64,000 nt of DNA from Arcuatula senhousia (taxonomy: Eukaryota; Mollusca; Bivalvia; Mytilida; Mytilidae). Position numbers and translations under genes: made by a program. The DNA lies in the NCBI GenBank assembly GCA_963971305.1, contig OZ020306.1, forward strand, positions 72,637,022 through 72,701,021. Reading direction: 5' to 3'. Below are positions 32,797 through 44,420 of this stretch, piece by piece. The notes under the pieces were generated by a model. The model was not told where the DNA came from. It saw nothing but the letters and a program-made list of their open reading frames with translations, and searched no databases. Numbering within the stretch: position 1 is the first letter of the stretch; every line of letters begins with the position of its first letter.

Positions 32797-33912
32797 ATAA
32801 ATAAAAATGACAACAAAGTTCCAGACAATAAATTTTGCTACGCCTGACGCGCGTTTCGTCTTTTCAAGACTCTTCAGAGGCGTTCTACCAAAATATTGAA
32901 AATGCCAAACACTATATGATCATCAAGAGCATAGAACAATAAAACCAAAATGACCAAAATGGGGAACCAAATAATTACTAAGATGATCAACCTATGTCTG
33001 GGGTAGGAAGAACCTTAGGGTTAGACAATTTTGAAATTTATACGGATAATTTAAAGCTTTGACGTGTTCTACAACACAAAAGTGTTGGTGCCAGAGCAGG
33101 CTAACCTGGGGGAATTAAAACTCAACCAGCAGTGCTAACCTTCACGTGTGTTTGAAATAAAAATGACAACAAAGTTCAATACAATAAATTTTGCTACGCC
33201 TGACGCGCTTTTCGTCTATTCAAGACTCATCAGAGGCGTTCTACCAAAAAGATTGAAAATGCCAAACACTATACGATCATGAAGAGCATAGAACAATAAA
33301 ACCTAAATGACCAAAATGGGGAACCAAATGATTACTAAGATGATCAACCTATGTCTGGGGTAGGAAGAACCTTAGGGTTAGACAATTTTGAAATTTATAC
33401 GGATAATTTGAAGCTTTGATGTGTTCTTCAACACAAAAGTGTTGGTGCCGGAGCGGGCTAACCTCGGGTAATTAAAACTCCACCAGCAGTGCTAACCTTC
33501 ACATGGGTTTGGCATAAAAATGACAACAAAGTTCCAGACAATAAACTTTGCTACACCTGACGCGCGTTTCGTCTATTCAAGACTCATCAGAGGCGCTCTA
33601 CCAAAAATATTGAAAATGCCAAACACTATATGATCATGAAGAGCATAGAACAATAAAACCAAAATGACCAAAATGGGGAACCAAATGATTACTAAGATGA
33701 TCAACCTATGTCTGGGGTGGGAAGAACCTTAGGGTTAGACAATTTTGAAATTTATACGGATAATTTAAAGCTTTGATGTGTTCTCCAACACAAAAGTGTT
33801 GGTGCCGGAGCGGGCTAGCTTCGGGTAATTGAAACTCCACCAGCAGTGCTAACCTTCACGTGTGTTCGAAATAAAAATGACAACAAAGTTCCAGACAATA
33901 AATTTTGCTACC
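32797..33912 (-). repeat. Family A tandem array, 3.1 units of 356-357 bp
   Basis: 'ataaaaatgacaacaaagtt' starts occur at 32,801, 33,157, 33,514 and 33,871. Units are about 95% alike by eye and contain gctacgcctgacgcgcgttt and gtgttggtgccggagcgggc. The fourth unit stops abruptly at 'aattttgcta' (33,910). There 'ccgcggaagagtc' follows in place of the expected 'cgcctgacg'. Confidence 0.92.
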
Positions 33913-35880
33913 GCGGAAGAGTCACTAAAACATAGGGGAGAGTCGCTTTGAACGTAGGGGAGAGTCGATATTTGACCTAGATCGGAGCACACCTGGTATA
34001 TTAACGATAATATCATCTATTTCCATTGATCAAATGTTACAAATAAATATGGCACGAAACACTAGAATTATTACATAATATGAAACGCTAAAATTATCTC
34101 CCAGAACCTGCCATTTCGTACCAAACACCTAGAACTTTTCCGGACGGACAGTGTAAATTTGGTGACATTGCATCTTAAAATCTGATTTTCTCAGCAATAA
34201 ATACATTATATGACAATAGAATGCACTCAGTACATGCACAATATTGATATCTAAAAGAAATACTTGACCGTTACCCTTTACAAAGTCATAATACAATTAT
34301 ATTCCTTAATTTTTCAACAACAAACAATGTAAGTTCCGTAGTTGAAAGTCGATTCGAATTGCCTTTAACGTAGGGAAGAATCGATTTGGATTAATGTGAA
34401 CATCATTTTGGCTTTCAATCAAAGTTTACAACAACAAAAGTTGCAAGATCTTGAAAAAAATGCCTCATAAGATTATATAATGTTTCATTGTACGCGTGAT
34501 ACTAAAACCTACATTATCAACGTTAACAGCATACTTGTAGTTCTAATATCAAGGACTCCCACCACTTCCCAACCTTTGCTCAAACTTCCGTCACCTAGTC
34601 GTTCATTCAATATATAACGCCCTCATTGACCCTTATCCCCAGATATACGGATAAGTACGTTGCAACACCTTGAAAAATATTATAAGCTGAATCATCAACT
34701 GTGACAGCTTAATACATGTATTGTACAGTAGCAGGTGTCAGTTTTTTTTTCTAAACCCCAACCTTTAGTTACATTGTCTATATCCCTTTGTTTTTCCTGT
34801 CTATGCAACGCCGGGGCGAAGGGCAAATAAATTTACGTATTTATGCTGCGGGCTTCTGTCCCCTATCCAGTTGGTTTCCAGATGTCTACTACGCCCACTC
34901 ATAATTCCGAATTTCTATCCCCTGCACAACCATTATTATGTATGTCCGTATGTTCGTTTGTCATTCCTTGTGGCATAGCCCATATATAGTAGTGATATAT
35001 ACATGCGTTTGTCATACCTTGAATCATTGCCCCCACTTGTATGCACAATGAAACCTGTAAATTTCCCAGGCTTGCCTTACACCTTCCACTTATATACGTA
35101 GTGATTCTTATTCTTTTGTCATTTCTCGTTTCATAGCCCTGTCTTTGAAATACATGCCCTTCTGTTCATTTGTTATTGCTTGTGTCATATGAACTTCAAC
35201 TTTTCTATTGCATATTGTTTTAGATTGTCGTTAAAAACGTTCGGTTGATCTAATTATCTCTTATTTAAGATTAGAAGTACTTATTTTGGTATATTATGAA
35301 ATTATTATGTTTTTTCTCAAGACTAAAGTATCATAGCGATGGTTTTAATCTTTATTTTCAGAAAAAAATCGTTTGGTAAAGTAAAAAGAAATGGTGTAAA
35401 GGAGAAAAATATTAAATTTTGAAGTAGTCAATTGCCAGTTCGACAAAGCCAAAGAAAAGATGAAATGGAAATTCTACCTTCAAAAAGACGTATGATGTTT
35501 GATGAGTAGTGTCTTTGTGCCGAAGATATTTAAATTCTATCAAAATTGTATAAATATAAATTTATTTTAATGTCGTTCATCAGTGTTCAGTTTTTCGACA
35601 GAATTGTAGGAACAGTTTTTTCAGTTCACCTGGAACCACAAAATAGAAAATAATGTAATATGGAATAGGTGTACGCGAAACAGCTCAAATAACAAGCAAT
35701 TTAGAATAACCACAATGGACAACCGCTTTCAACGAGGCCAGTCGGCGCTGCTCGCGGTTTCGCAATTGGCCAATGGTCTAAATAAAATGCATATCAATCA
35801 AATCCAGTCCTGAAATAGTCACAGATAGACCCCATTCTTAACAAGGATAAGTCCATGTGACCTATAACCACCAATTGGTT
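33913..35880. other. Intronic AT-rich DNA, no gene seen
   Basis: Contains short iterations of '(a)cgtaggg(g/a)agagtcg' at 33,930-33,970 and 34,367. Otherwise no repeat or coding signal that I recognise. Confidence 0.45.
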
Positions 35881-36500
35881 GTCGTCGGTAAGCGTCAATT
35901 AACATTTTTAGAAAAAAAATCTTCATTGAAACTTCTGAACAGAATCGAATGAAACTTGGTATGATTGGTTCTTTGGGTGTCCTGCTGCACAAAAGTTGAG
36001 TTCAGATTTTTGATTCATCGAAAACACATGGCTGCCATTTGCTATAGATAGACTCGGAGAGTCAGACTTCTGTTTTTGCTTGTAAATAAACAAGTATAAT
36101 ATATAGAGATAACTTAATGCAACCTACCTACCATCTTCAGTCTCATCAGATCTAAAAAGTTTTTCTATGGTGTAAGATGTCAAATGACGTATTATAGGGG
36201 TTAAGGCCCTTTTAAAAGTAAAAATAGCGAATTTTTACGTTTTTGCGCTACAGTATACAATATTTTGTAGATAAAGAAAAACTGTCGCTTGCTTCAATCT
36301 TCAGCTCACTGAGAGAGGTTAAGATCTAGGAAAGTGTTTGTTTTGTCCTAGAGATTGACAAGTATTGCAGAACCTGCTTAACCTAATTTAGCTTTTCAAA
36401 AGTCCCATTTCAATAGACCCTTATAAGGGTTATAGCTCATTAAAAGAGACCTTTAAGCTTAAGGTCAGGTGATCGATTCAGGCTTCTGTGAGCCTCTTGT
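35880..36500. repeat. Diverged mollusc repeat related to family D
   Basis: Contains 'aacttggtatgattggttctttgggtgtcctgctgcacaaa' and ends with 'aaggtcaggtgatcgattcaggcttctgtgagcctc', similar to the terminus near 17,480-17,515. Non-coding. Confidence 0.5.
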
Positions 36501-36708
36501 TCAGTTATAGTAAATGTTGTAATTGTATGTCCAACCTACGAAAGGAGAGGTTCATATATAGGGTCCCTAATCTACTTGTCCGTCCGTCAGTCCCAAATCA
36601 GACTTACGGCCTTCTGTGTAATTTTTTTTCCATGTAAGAACTATGAGATCATCATAAAACTTCATACACATATGCATCATAGTATGAACAAACAACATTC
36701 AAAATAAA

Positions 36709-37312
36709 TTATTCCCAACCTATGAAGTGCATCATGCCTGTCCTGTCTGTCTTTTGAGGTTTCCGGATAATAATGCTTTTCGAAAAAAAATATTTCGTCA
36801 TTCTTGTTAAGTACAAAATAAATGTCAAATTATTTAGTTTCCAGCAGAAATGGAATTTCATAAATTTTTCGAATTGCTCCGCTTTAGTTAAAGGCAGGGA
36901 AGCAGACACTTTTATATGACCACGAACAGCTAAAAATGCAACAATATGCAAAAAATCCAACATATATATACTATTCCATGTAACCCTAACAATAGCAAAA
37001 TTTTTCTTTTCTGTCTCCTCATTTTTCGATTCAAAGTTTTTAACCACTCGTGCATTAGGGCACGATTCACCCAAGCTTTCCTATTAGCTCTATACGTGAC
37101 AGGTAATGTCTCCTTTTTAATGGATTTGAAACACCTAGGGTTGTTTGAAAATCTAAATTCGGCGGAAAAAGGGTGACCGCTGACTGCGTTAGACAGGTGT
37201 CCGCTAAATCGAGTTAAAACATATAGGAAAAACCGTCGGGATGGTTTTGAAATGACGGTTTTTTGCAGGTGGCCGTTTATTAAAGGTGTCCGCTCGAGCA
37301 GGTTTGACTGTA
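36709..37312 (-). pseudogene. Tigger/pogo-type DDE transposase fragment with one terminal repeat
   Basis: On the minus strand a TIR-like CAGTCAAACCTGCTCGAGCG begins near 37,309, preceded by TA. It is followed by non-coding sequence and then a frame with NPRCFKSIKKETLPVTYRAN, AWVNRALMHEWL and RKILLLL. That is the central part of pogo/Tigger transposases (NPRCFK, YxANxxAWM, WL, then the DN/DD of the second catalytic Asp). The second Asp is lost: the frame reads LLLLGLHG. The frame is shifted and shortened, so this is an internally deleted dead copy. The right end is not identified. Confidence 0.72.
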
Positions 37313-37427
37313 TATATATATAAATATGTATGTCACACAACCGTGTTATGTTTAGTGTTGAAAAATTGATTACAAAGATCTATTTTTATATTGTCTTAAA
37401 TTAATGAAATATATAGTGTGTATGTAC

Positions 37428-37469
37428 CTGTCTGAAGATCTGAAACATGACTTTTTACTTCTGTTATAT
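37428..37469 (-). CDS. Coiled-coil micro-exon e (42 nt)
   Basis: The borders are tttttag and GTACAT, phase 1 at both ends. It encodes junction Asp and then ITEVKSHVSDLQT. The 'KS.VS.LQT' pattern is shared with micro-exon c, and positions 2/5/9/12 are I/V/V/L. Confidence 0.78.
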
Positions 37470-37879
37470 CTAAAAAAAACGAATCATTTATTTCATTCAA
37501 AACGAAATATAAATTTCATATACTTACTTCTCTTTCACAAAGGATAACAATTAATAGGGTAATAAAATAACTTCTATCCAAAAAGACGAAGAAAAATTCT
37601 ATAGACATTAAATCATTACAAAAAATAACACAAAACAATTAGAAACGTAAACATGAAGCGACAGGTTAGTCATAATTGTCATAATGATAAAAGTCAATGC
37701 ATGCTAACATTGACGCTTTAGCATACCCATATTCCTCAAGTGGAAGTACCCATACAAGTTTTGTTTCTATACCTGTCGTATGTCATTTTAAGTAATAATC
37801 ATGCTAATTATTGTTTTACATGTGAATGGGTAGTTTGTTTATAGGCAACCTTATTTTCCTAAATCATAGATTTATCTTG

Positions 37880-38950
37880 GTCATATTTTGGATTCCAATT
37901 CCACATATTTTTGTTTTATTGTTCTCTGTTCTCCATGTATGAACAGTGATATGCATTCTATTCTTTGGAGTAGATCGCATCTAATGAGTCTGAAATATAC
38001 TTATTGTACGTTATGCGTAGCAGAATCTAGTGTCTTGATATTTATTGTATTTCCTTCTAAACTCCGCGATGGCAAGTGGTTCTACTCTCTGAAGTTTGCC
38101 TGCAACGGCATCAACACTTATTTGTTAAAATACATACAGGCGATGAAATTAACCGATTGAATTAAATTTCAAAATTGTCTAAACCCTAAGGTTATTCCTA
38201 CCTCAGACATAGGTTGATCATCTTAGTTATAATTTGGTATTTTCGGTTTAACTGTTCTATGCTCTTCATAATCATATAGTGTTTGGCATTTTCAATTTGT
38301 TTGGTAGAGCACCTCTGATGAGTCTTGAATAGACGAAACGCGCGTCAGGCGTAGCAAAATTTATTGTCTGGAACTTTGTTGTCATTTGTATTTCGAACAC
38401 CCGTGAAGGTTAGCACTGCTGGTGGAGTTTTAACTCCCCGAGGTTAGACCGCTCCGGCACCAACACTTTTGTGTTGAAGAACACATCTAAGCTTTAAATT
38501 ATCCATTTAAATTTCAAAATTGTCTAAACCATAAGGTTCTTCCTATCTCAGACATAGGTTGATCATCTAAGAAATAATTAGGTTCCCAAGTTTGGTATTT
38601 TTGGTTTTCCTGTTCTATGCTCTTCATAATCCTATAGTGTTTGGCATTTTCAATCTTTTTGGTAGAGCGCCTCTGATGAGAACTGAATAGACGAAACGTG
38701 CGTAAGGCGTAGCAAAATTTATTGTCTGGAACTTTGTTGTCATTTGTATTTCCTACCACCGACATGAGTCTTTCTTCGCCATTGTTAGTGAACCAGTTTG
38801 ACATATTCTTGTTTCATTGATCTTTGATCTTCAAAGTTTGAAACTGCTTGACTTTTCAATATTTTATGTAAAGCTCACTGATGAGTCATGAATAGACGGA
38901 CGCACGAAGAAAATTGTGTTGCCTTAAGCTTTGTTGTAACTCTTATTTTG
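37880..38950 (+). repeat. Family A copies, plus orientation
   Basis: 38,170-38,390 and 38,510-38,745 are good copies ('ggtagagc.cctctgatgag', 'ggcgtagcaaaatttattgtctggaac') with a spacing of about 358 bp. 37,880-38,060 and 38,790-38,950 are strongly diverged copies of the same unit at the edges. Short frames at 37,888-38,160 and 38,514-38,804 lie inside the repeat. Confidence 0.85.
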
Positions 38951-38989
38951 TCAAGAGTCGAAAATGTTTTATTGTGGGTGTATATGTAC

Positions 38990-39031
38990 CTGTTTGAACA
39001 ATAGTTACGTTCTCGTTCACCTCTGTCATAT
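38990..39031 (-). CDS. Coiled-coil micro-exon d (42 nt)
   Basis: The borders are attcag and GTACAT, phase 1 at both ends. It encodes junction Asp and then MTEVNENVTIVQT. It is closest to micro-exon b, and the similarity extends into the flanking intron ('aaatgttttattgtgg..ttatat' next to the donor in both). Confidence 0.82.
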
Positions 39032-39049
39032 CTGAATTCAAAAAATGAA

Positions 39050-41540
39050 AACGGTCATTTATAACAAGATACAGCACTAGGAAAGCTCAACATTACCATT
39101 CTAGTACTCATCATTCATCATTTACCACTCATCGCCTTTATTTATATCTCTCAATGCATACTCTTCCATTGTTTCGCTCGCTGGGCATTTTGTACTTTAT
39201 ACAAATTATGCACACTAATATAGCCCTATGAGTGGTGGGTCCTAACCATTCTTAAAGTGTAGGAGCCCCATGGGCAATGCCACACCCATCCAAATACACA
39301 AAAAATGATTTTAAGTATGGCAAAAGTCATTGAGTTTCCCAGCTTATAACCATTTATATTCTTAGTTCTTCTCAGTAAGACGAATCATTAGGTACCATAC
39401 TGGGGAGTCATAAACACCCGCCCCCTCATATGACAAAATACTTTAAATATTCTAAAACTATCAAGATCCACACCCATTAATCATAAAGAGAACTACTTCT
39501 TAAGATAAGACGAATCGTTATGTACACTAGAATGGTATGAGGGGATTACACGGGAGTCATATGATTTGGAAACTTCGTTTGGGAGAATTAGTAACAGTTT
39601 TACTGTAACAGTTATTGTTCAGTAACAAGCTTGATATGTACATGCTGAATTATGTTAAACATATAACATTTACTTCCAGTTTGCTGTAAAATTTATATTT
39701 GAGGCATGGCATAGTTGTGACGCAAGAGCATCATTAGTTAGCATTTGCTTTTCCTGTTTCGCCAGTGGTTGATATGTTATTTACTTATTCGTTATAATAT
39801 AAATTATATATGTACGGTTTAAGGTATACAATATCAGTTTTAGTTCTCATAATTGAATAAAATTTAATTTCTTTTAAGTATCCCTCGACCAAAGCATAAC
39901 AAACCTTGACTTAACCATGACATCCATTGAATAACGATGACAAACAAGAATTGTGTTTTTGCGATGTATACTTTCTTAGCGCTTCATTACACTTAACAAT
40001 TGTGTCGAATGGTTACATGGGCATATTGATTGATTGTTTTGTTTAAAAAAAAAACTATGGCCTGCGCTTGTGCTAGAGATATAAACATGTGTTATTTTAT
40101 TAATTGGGCACAACTATGTTTCCTAAATGATTTAAAGAATATTCTTAATCATGTACTAGTACAGGGGACATGTTATTATATAAATACTTCTCACCCTTTA
40201 AAAGCTCGAAAACGTCTTTTGTCAAGACAAACCATGATCTAATTTTTGAAGACGACATTATGGAAATTTCCATTGTACAAACCATGACAAAATCCCTTTA
40301 TCAAACATTATACGATATGACACATAACTACCTGTGAAGTTATGTTTATTTGATAGTCCAATCCCCGTTTCAGGCTAAAGATTAATGTACATTAATGATT
40401 TACAATCATGATAATTAATGATTAAAATTATCAATCACCGTTTAACTGGTGTGCTAAAGCAAGCAGGAACAGCTAATTTTTTTTGAACATTTGAGTTCAC
40501 TTTCGTAACAACTTAAGTTTGAATTATTGATTGTTCTTTAGCTGTTTTTGTATTTTTTGTTATTTTATGCTGTTTTTTTTTCGTGTTGTTCTTGTTTGTG
40601 CTTACTGGTTGTGTTCTTGACCTTTCGCAATTTTGATATTCGAATGACCAATTGGTACCTCTTTACTGCTTCCGTAATACATGTTATATCAGTACAACAA
40701 TTGCATTTTTTGTATAATCATCATTTTTATTAAAAAATGTACTTTATATTCAAATATTTATAATCAATATTGTTGAAAACACCATTTCTTTCCTTGAATT
40801 TTTCGGAGCTAGATTTGGCTTCCCCGTTCATCCGTTTTTGTTTTTAATAATTTTCGTTCAATATTTTTTTTTCGTCCAATGATTTGATTTAAATACTACT
40901 GATGAGGAGTTACTTCTTGAGTAATGTAGCATATCTAAATTTTCTCTCTTATATTCATTTTGGTATAAGTATTTTTTATACAAATTATAAAAACACGGAA
41001 GCATTAGTTAACAATTTCAACCGACTAAAAAACGCAGGTAAAAATAAGGATTGAGATAACTGTTTGTTTTTATTAAGAATGTTCGCTACTATTATTGAAA
41101 TTGAATAACTTTCGAATTTGATTCCTCAAATGAAAAGATTAAAGTAAAAGGTATAGAAAAAGCAAAAAAAAAGATTGGTTCGTGTTCTCGTTTTCAAGAT
41201 AATTGAAAAGGTTTTTTTCTGATGTATTCATAGGATTAGCATTAGCACTATTTAGCTGTATATCCCCGTGAAAGAATAAATATAATTTGATAAAACTTTC
41301 CAAAATCACTTCTTTATGGTATTGATTAATAGAAAATAGGAGTTGGAAAAATTAACCCTCTTTTGATTGTAAAACCCTGAGGAATCCGAAAAAAAAATGA
41401 CAGAAATCCCAAAGCAAGACGAGCGAGTTTGTTTCTACATATTCGTTGATGTGAATGCTGGTGGTCATTAATATATCATATAAAAATATAGTAAAGTGCA
41501 ATACTTTTGTCGTCTGTAAAAGTATTAAAAGAATATGTAT
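39050..41540. other. Intron between micro-exons c and d
   Basis: AT-rich. A family C copy lies at about 40,440-40,730 ('gtgctaaagcaagcaggaac', 'gagttcactttcgtaacaac', 'ttcttgtttgtgcttactgg'). No other gene signal. Confidence 0.55.
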
Positions 41541-41550
41541 AATTATGTAC

Positions 41551-41592
41551 CTGTTTGAAGATTTGAAACGTTACTTTTCACCTCTGACATAT
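41551..41592 (-). CDS. Coiled-coil micro-exon c (42 nt)
   Basis: The borders are cttccag and GTACAT, phase 1 at both ends. It encodes junction Asp and then MSEVKSNVSNLQT. It lies only 332 bp from micro-exon b, the tightest pair in the series. Confidence 0.82.
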
Positions 41593-41924
41593 CTGGAAGA
41601 GAAAGGTAAATGACAAGATAAAGATCTCGTCAATAATACATAAGATTGAGATTCTAGGTTCTTCGACTTAACAAAGTGGTTTTACATTTCCGTGAAGGCT
41701 AATGGATTATTAAAGTTGTAAGTATGTACAAGTATAATTAATGATATGATCATGTGTTTTTCAGAATTAATCCTAACATTAATACTGTAAGTGGAAGCAT
41801 CTATTAATGTTCAATTGTGCGATTAGATCGGAATCATTATTTATCGTATGAAACAGCTTCAATTAGACTTTTCATCACATGTTTGAAGAAGAATAGAAAT
41901 GTTTTATTGTGGATTTATATGTAC

Positions 41925-41966
41925 CTGATTGAACACTTCTTACGTTCTTGTTCACCTCTGTCATAT
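41925..41966 (-). CDS. Coiled-coil micro-exon b (42 nt)
   Basis: The borders are tttttag and GTACAT, phase 1 at both ends. It encodes junction Asp and then MTEVNKNVRSVQS, with hydrophobic residues at positions 2, 5, 9 and 12. The sequence is closest to micro-exon d. Confidence 0.82.
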
Positions 41967-42469
41967 CTAAAAAAAAGATAAATCTTTCACAAGAGGGAGC
42001 GTCTATCAATAAATTTACAAATGCAATGCCCTATACTGTCTTTAAAGTCTTTAAAATAAAATGCCGTTGGTCTGAAAAATCACTTTTTATGTTTGCAATA
42101 CAATGGTTGATGACATGATATCCTTAATGTATTGCATGCTAGTAAATAATGTTATGTTTTGTATAAATTATAAAATGATAAATTATTAATCAGAGTTCTT
42201 GATAAAGTATCATATATACATGCAATATTCACTTTTCGTTTAGCATTTCTATACCCATGATAAATCATAATTTATTCCCAAAATCATAAAAAGTCTATTA
42301 ACAAAAAACAATATGTATATTTCCCAGGACGTGACGTTTGGCACAAAAAAAAATGCCAACGAAAGGTTATGTTGCTCCTAGATTGGTATCTTCACCTAAG
42401 AAAGACATCATGCGCTCATAGATAAATATAGGATTTCTATCTCTCAGATGAGTAAAGATCTTTCTTTGT

Positions 42470-43275
42470 CATAAAGTTATCTTCTATCTTGCTTTACCGG
42501 ATTTAACGCACTGAACTGACGATTGGAAGCGCGACGGGTGTGTTATAGCGAACCGAAACTGCTTACTTTTCCGTAGCACCTCACTTCACTCTTGTTACGG
42601 CTTGAGTTCGCGTAGTTGGTTTCTTTGATGTTGATTTTGTGTTTTCATGTTTCATGTTCACACAAAAAGAAGTGCAGACCTTATTCTTTAATTTCACAAT
42701 TAGTTACATAGATAATTTTCATTCACTTAACAATCCTCGATTTTGTTAAACTTTATATCTCGTATATCAAAAGGACCTTGTCATAAATGAAACAACATAA
42801 ATTATGTCAGAAGGTGTCCATAGTCAATGGATTTGTATCTCGAACTTGACACACAGGGAAGACTTTCACAATATTATATGACATACTTCACCTTCCAATT
42901 GTCAACTTTCCGCTTTCCGTTTTTGCATAGCCAAATTATGTCCGTCCTATCACATGGAGTTTACAAATCAAATCTGATTACTGTAGTTATATCAGAGCTA
43001 TTGAGGAATATTGTGAAGTCATTAAATTGCTAACACGGGGTTATTTTGCTCAAAGGTTGTTGTCGTCACGCAAGAAATAATAACGACGACAACTGTCACA
43101 TGAGCGCAGATGTGACATAAAGGTGTTGAATTGTAGCTCTTTACCGGATTTAGCTTATCGACACTACATCGATAGTTGGCAATGCAATGAATGTGCTTAA
43201 CTAACAGGAACTGCTTACTTATCCGGACCACCTTAGATTCGACTCACGTTGACGTTGCTGATTGGGGTTTAATTG
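42470..43275 (+). repeat. Retroelement 3' end remnants (PLE-type) with two family C tails
   Basis: 42,520-42,660 is one family C tail. 42,820-43,020 encodes MDLYLELDTQGRLS and later degraded pieces, resembling the DLYLEF-D-GxLxTK strand after the YIDD box in the RT described at 27.9-30.1 kb. 43,130-43,270 is a second tail ('aacaggaactgcttacttatccgg'). All pieces are broken and on the strand opposite to the gene. Confidence 0.6.
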
Positions 43276-43623
43276 TAATAAGTGTTTTGCTTTGTTATGT
43301 TGTTGTCCTTCCTTCATGCATGTCCGCAAGTTTTTTGCTTTGATAGAAAGACCTTTAACTATTGGTTGTGCTTACAATTTAGACGGCAATATAAAAAATC
43401 TTCAATGTTCTTCGAAAAAAACAAAGATTCTTCTATGAATTCACCTTTAAAACTTGCTTTTCAACCAATTGTGATCATGAATCTTTACAATTAGCTTTTC
43501 CTTTATTAAAGGCATGAATTTGTGATATTGAAAATCAAAGGAAACCTTTTTCATGTATGTAAGTTATTTTTACCCATGTTCCAAGATGGTTCTTAACTGT
43601 TTTGTACGTGTACATTTATATAC

Positions 43624-43665
43624 CTGTTTGAAGATCCTGTACGATTTTCATCACCTCTGTCATGT
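43624..43665 (-). CDS. Coiled-coil micro-exon a (42 nt), most 5' copy found
   Basis: The borders are cttttcag and GTATAT, phase 1 at both ends. It encodes junction Asp (G|AC) and then MTEVMKIVQDLQT, with M/V/V/L at positions 2, 5, 9 and 12. The exon needs one base from an upstream exon that I could not locate. Confidence 0.78.
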
Positions 43666-43805
43666 CTGAAAAGAAAAGGCATATTTACATTTGAAATGTC
43701 TCAAGGCGATTAATTTCAGCATCGTTTTGCATATTAAAATTTGGTAAAAGATTGAATAACTAGATGGACTTGACAAACAGGAGCTAAAAAAATCGTTTTG
43801 TTACG

Positions 43806-44420
43806 GTGCATAAGTCAGATCCTGATTTGCTTACTAATGATTTTAAAAAGACAATCAGGAAGAAAAACTCAGGTCACCGCAAAGCGAAAAGGTTTAATCG
43901 TCCAAATGATTGGAGTAAATTTAGATTATTGCATACCAAGGCACGTGATAAGCATACTAAAGATTTTATAAATAATCTCTCGAGTGATAATCGTTATCCT
44001 AATCGTGGTGGAATGTCTGTAAGCAAATATCCGGCATTAAGGCATCCCGTTTTTCTGAGTTACCAACCTCGAAGATCAATGAATACATTATTTATGAAGA
44101 TTCAGAAAAAAATGGAATGCTTTAATAGTTAAGAAAACTTTTTTATCTGTCGTTATCGTCTTCCTACTTCCAAGTTAAATTGAAAGAGGCAAACTTGACT
44201 AAGAATGGTTCTTCTGGTGAAGTAAAGAACTACAGACCCAATTCCTTACTTAGAACTTTGTTGTCATTTTTATTTAGTATTATTTCAAAGTGTATGAAAC
44301 GATTCGTTCTTAAATATATTCGTAACTTCTAGCTCGATAATAAGATTATTACTCCAAATAAATCGGGATTTACTTGAGGTGATTCTACCATTGATAAACT
44401 AATCAGCAAATCAAGATTCC
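43806..44420 (+). pseudogene. LINE (jockey/CR1-like) pol fragment
   Basis: The frame at 43,806-44,132 encodes a basic helical region (KRFNRPNDWSKFRLLHTKAR) typical of the segment before the RT. After a frameshift come VKNYRPNSLL and KIITPNKSGFT, then a stop and GDSTID, matching the 'NYRPISLL ... L..HQxGF..G.ST' motifs of non-LTR RTs. A family A-like snippet (ggaactttgttgtcattttta) sits in the middle at about 44,248-44,270. Non-functional. Confidence 0.7.

Noticed and set aside
36930..37340. 136-codon minus ORF as an intact gene
   Set aside because: Only the middle matches a pogo/Tigger transposase. The start is in TIR-proximal non-coding sequence and the catalytic Asp is lost.
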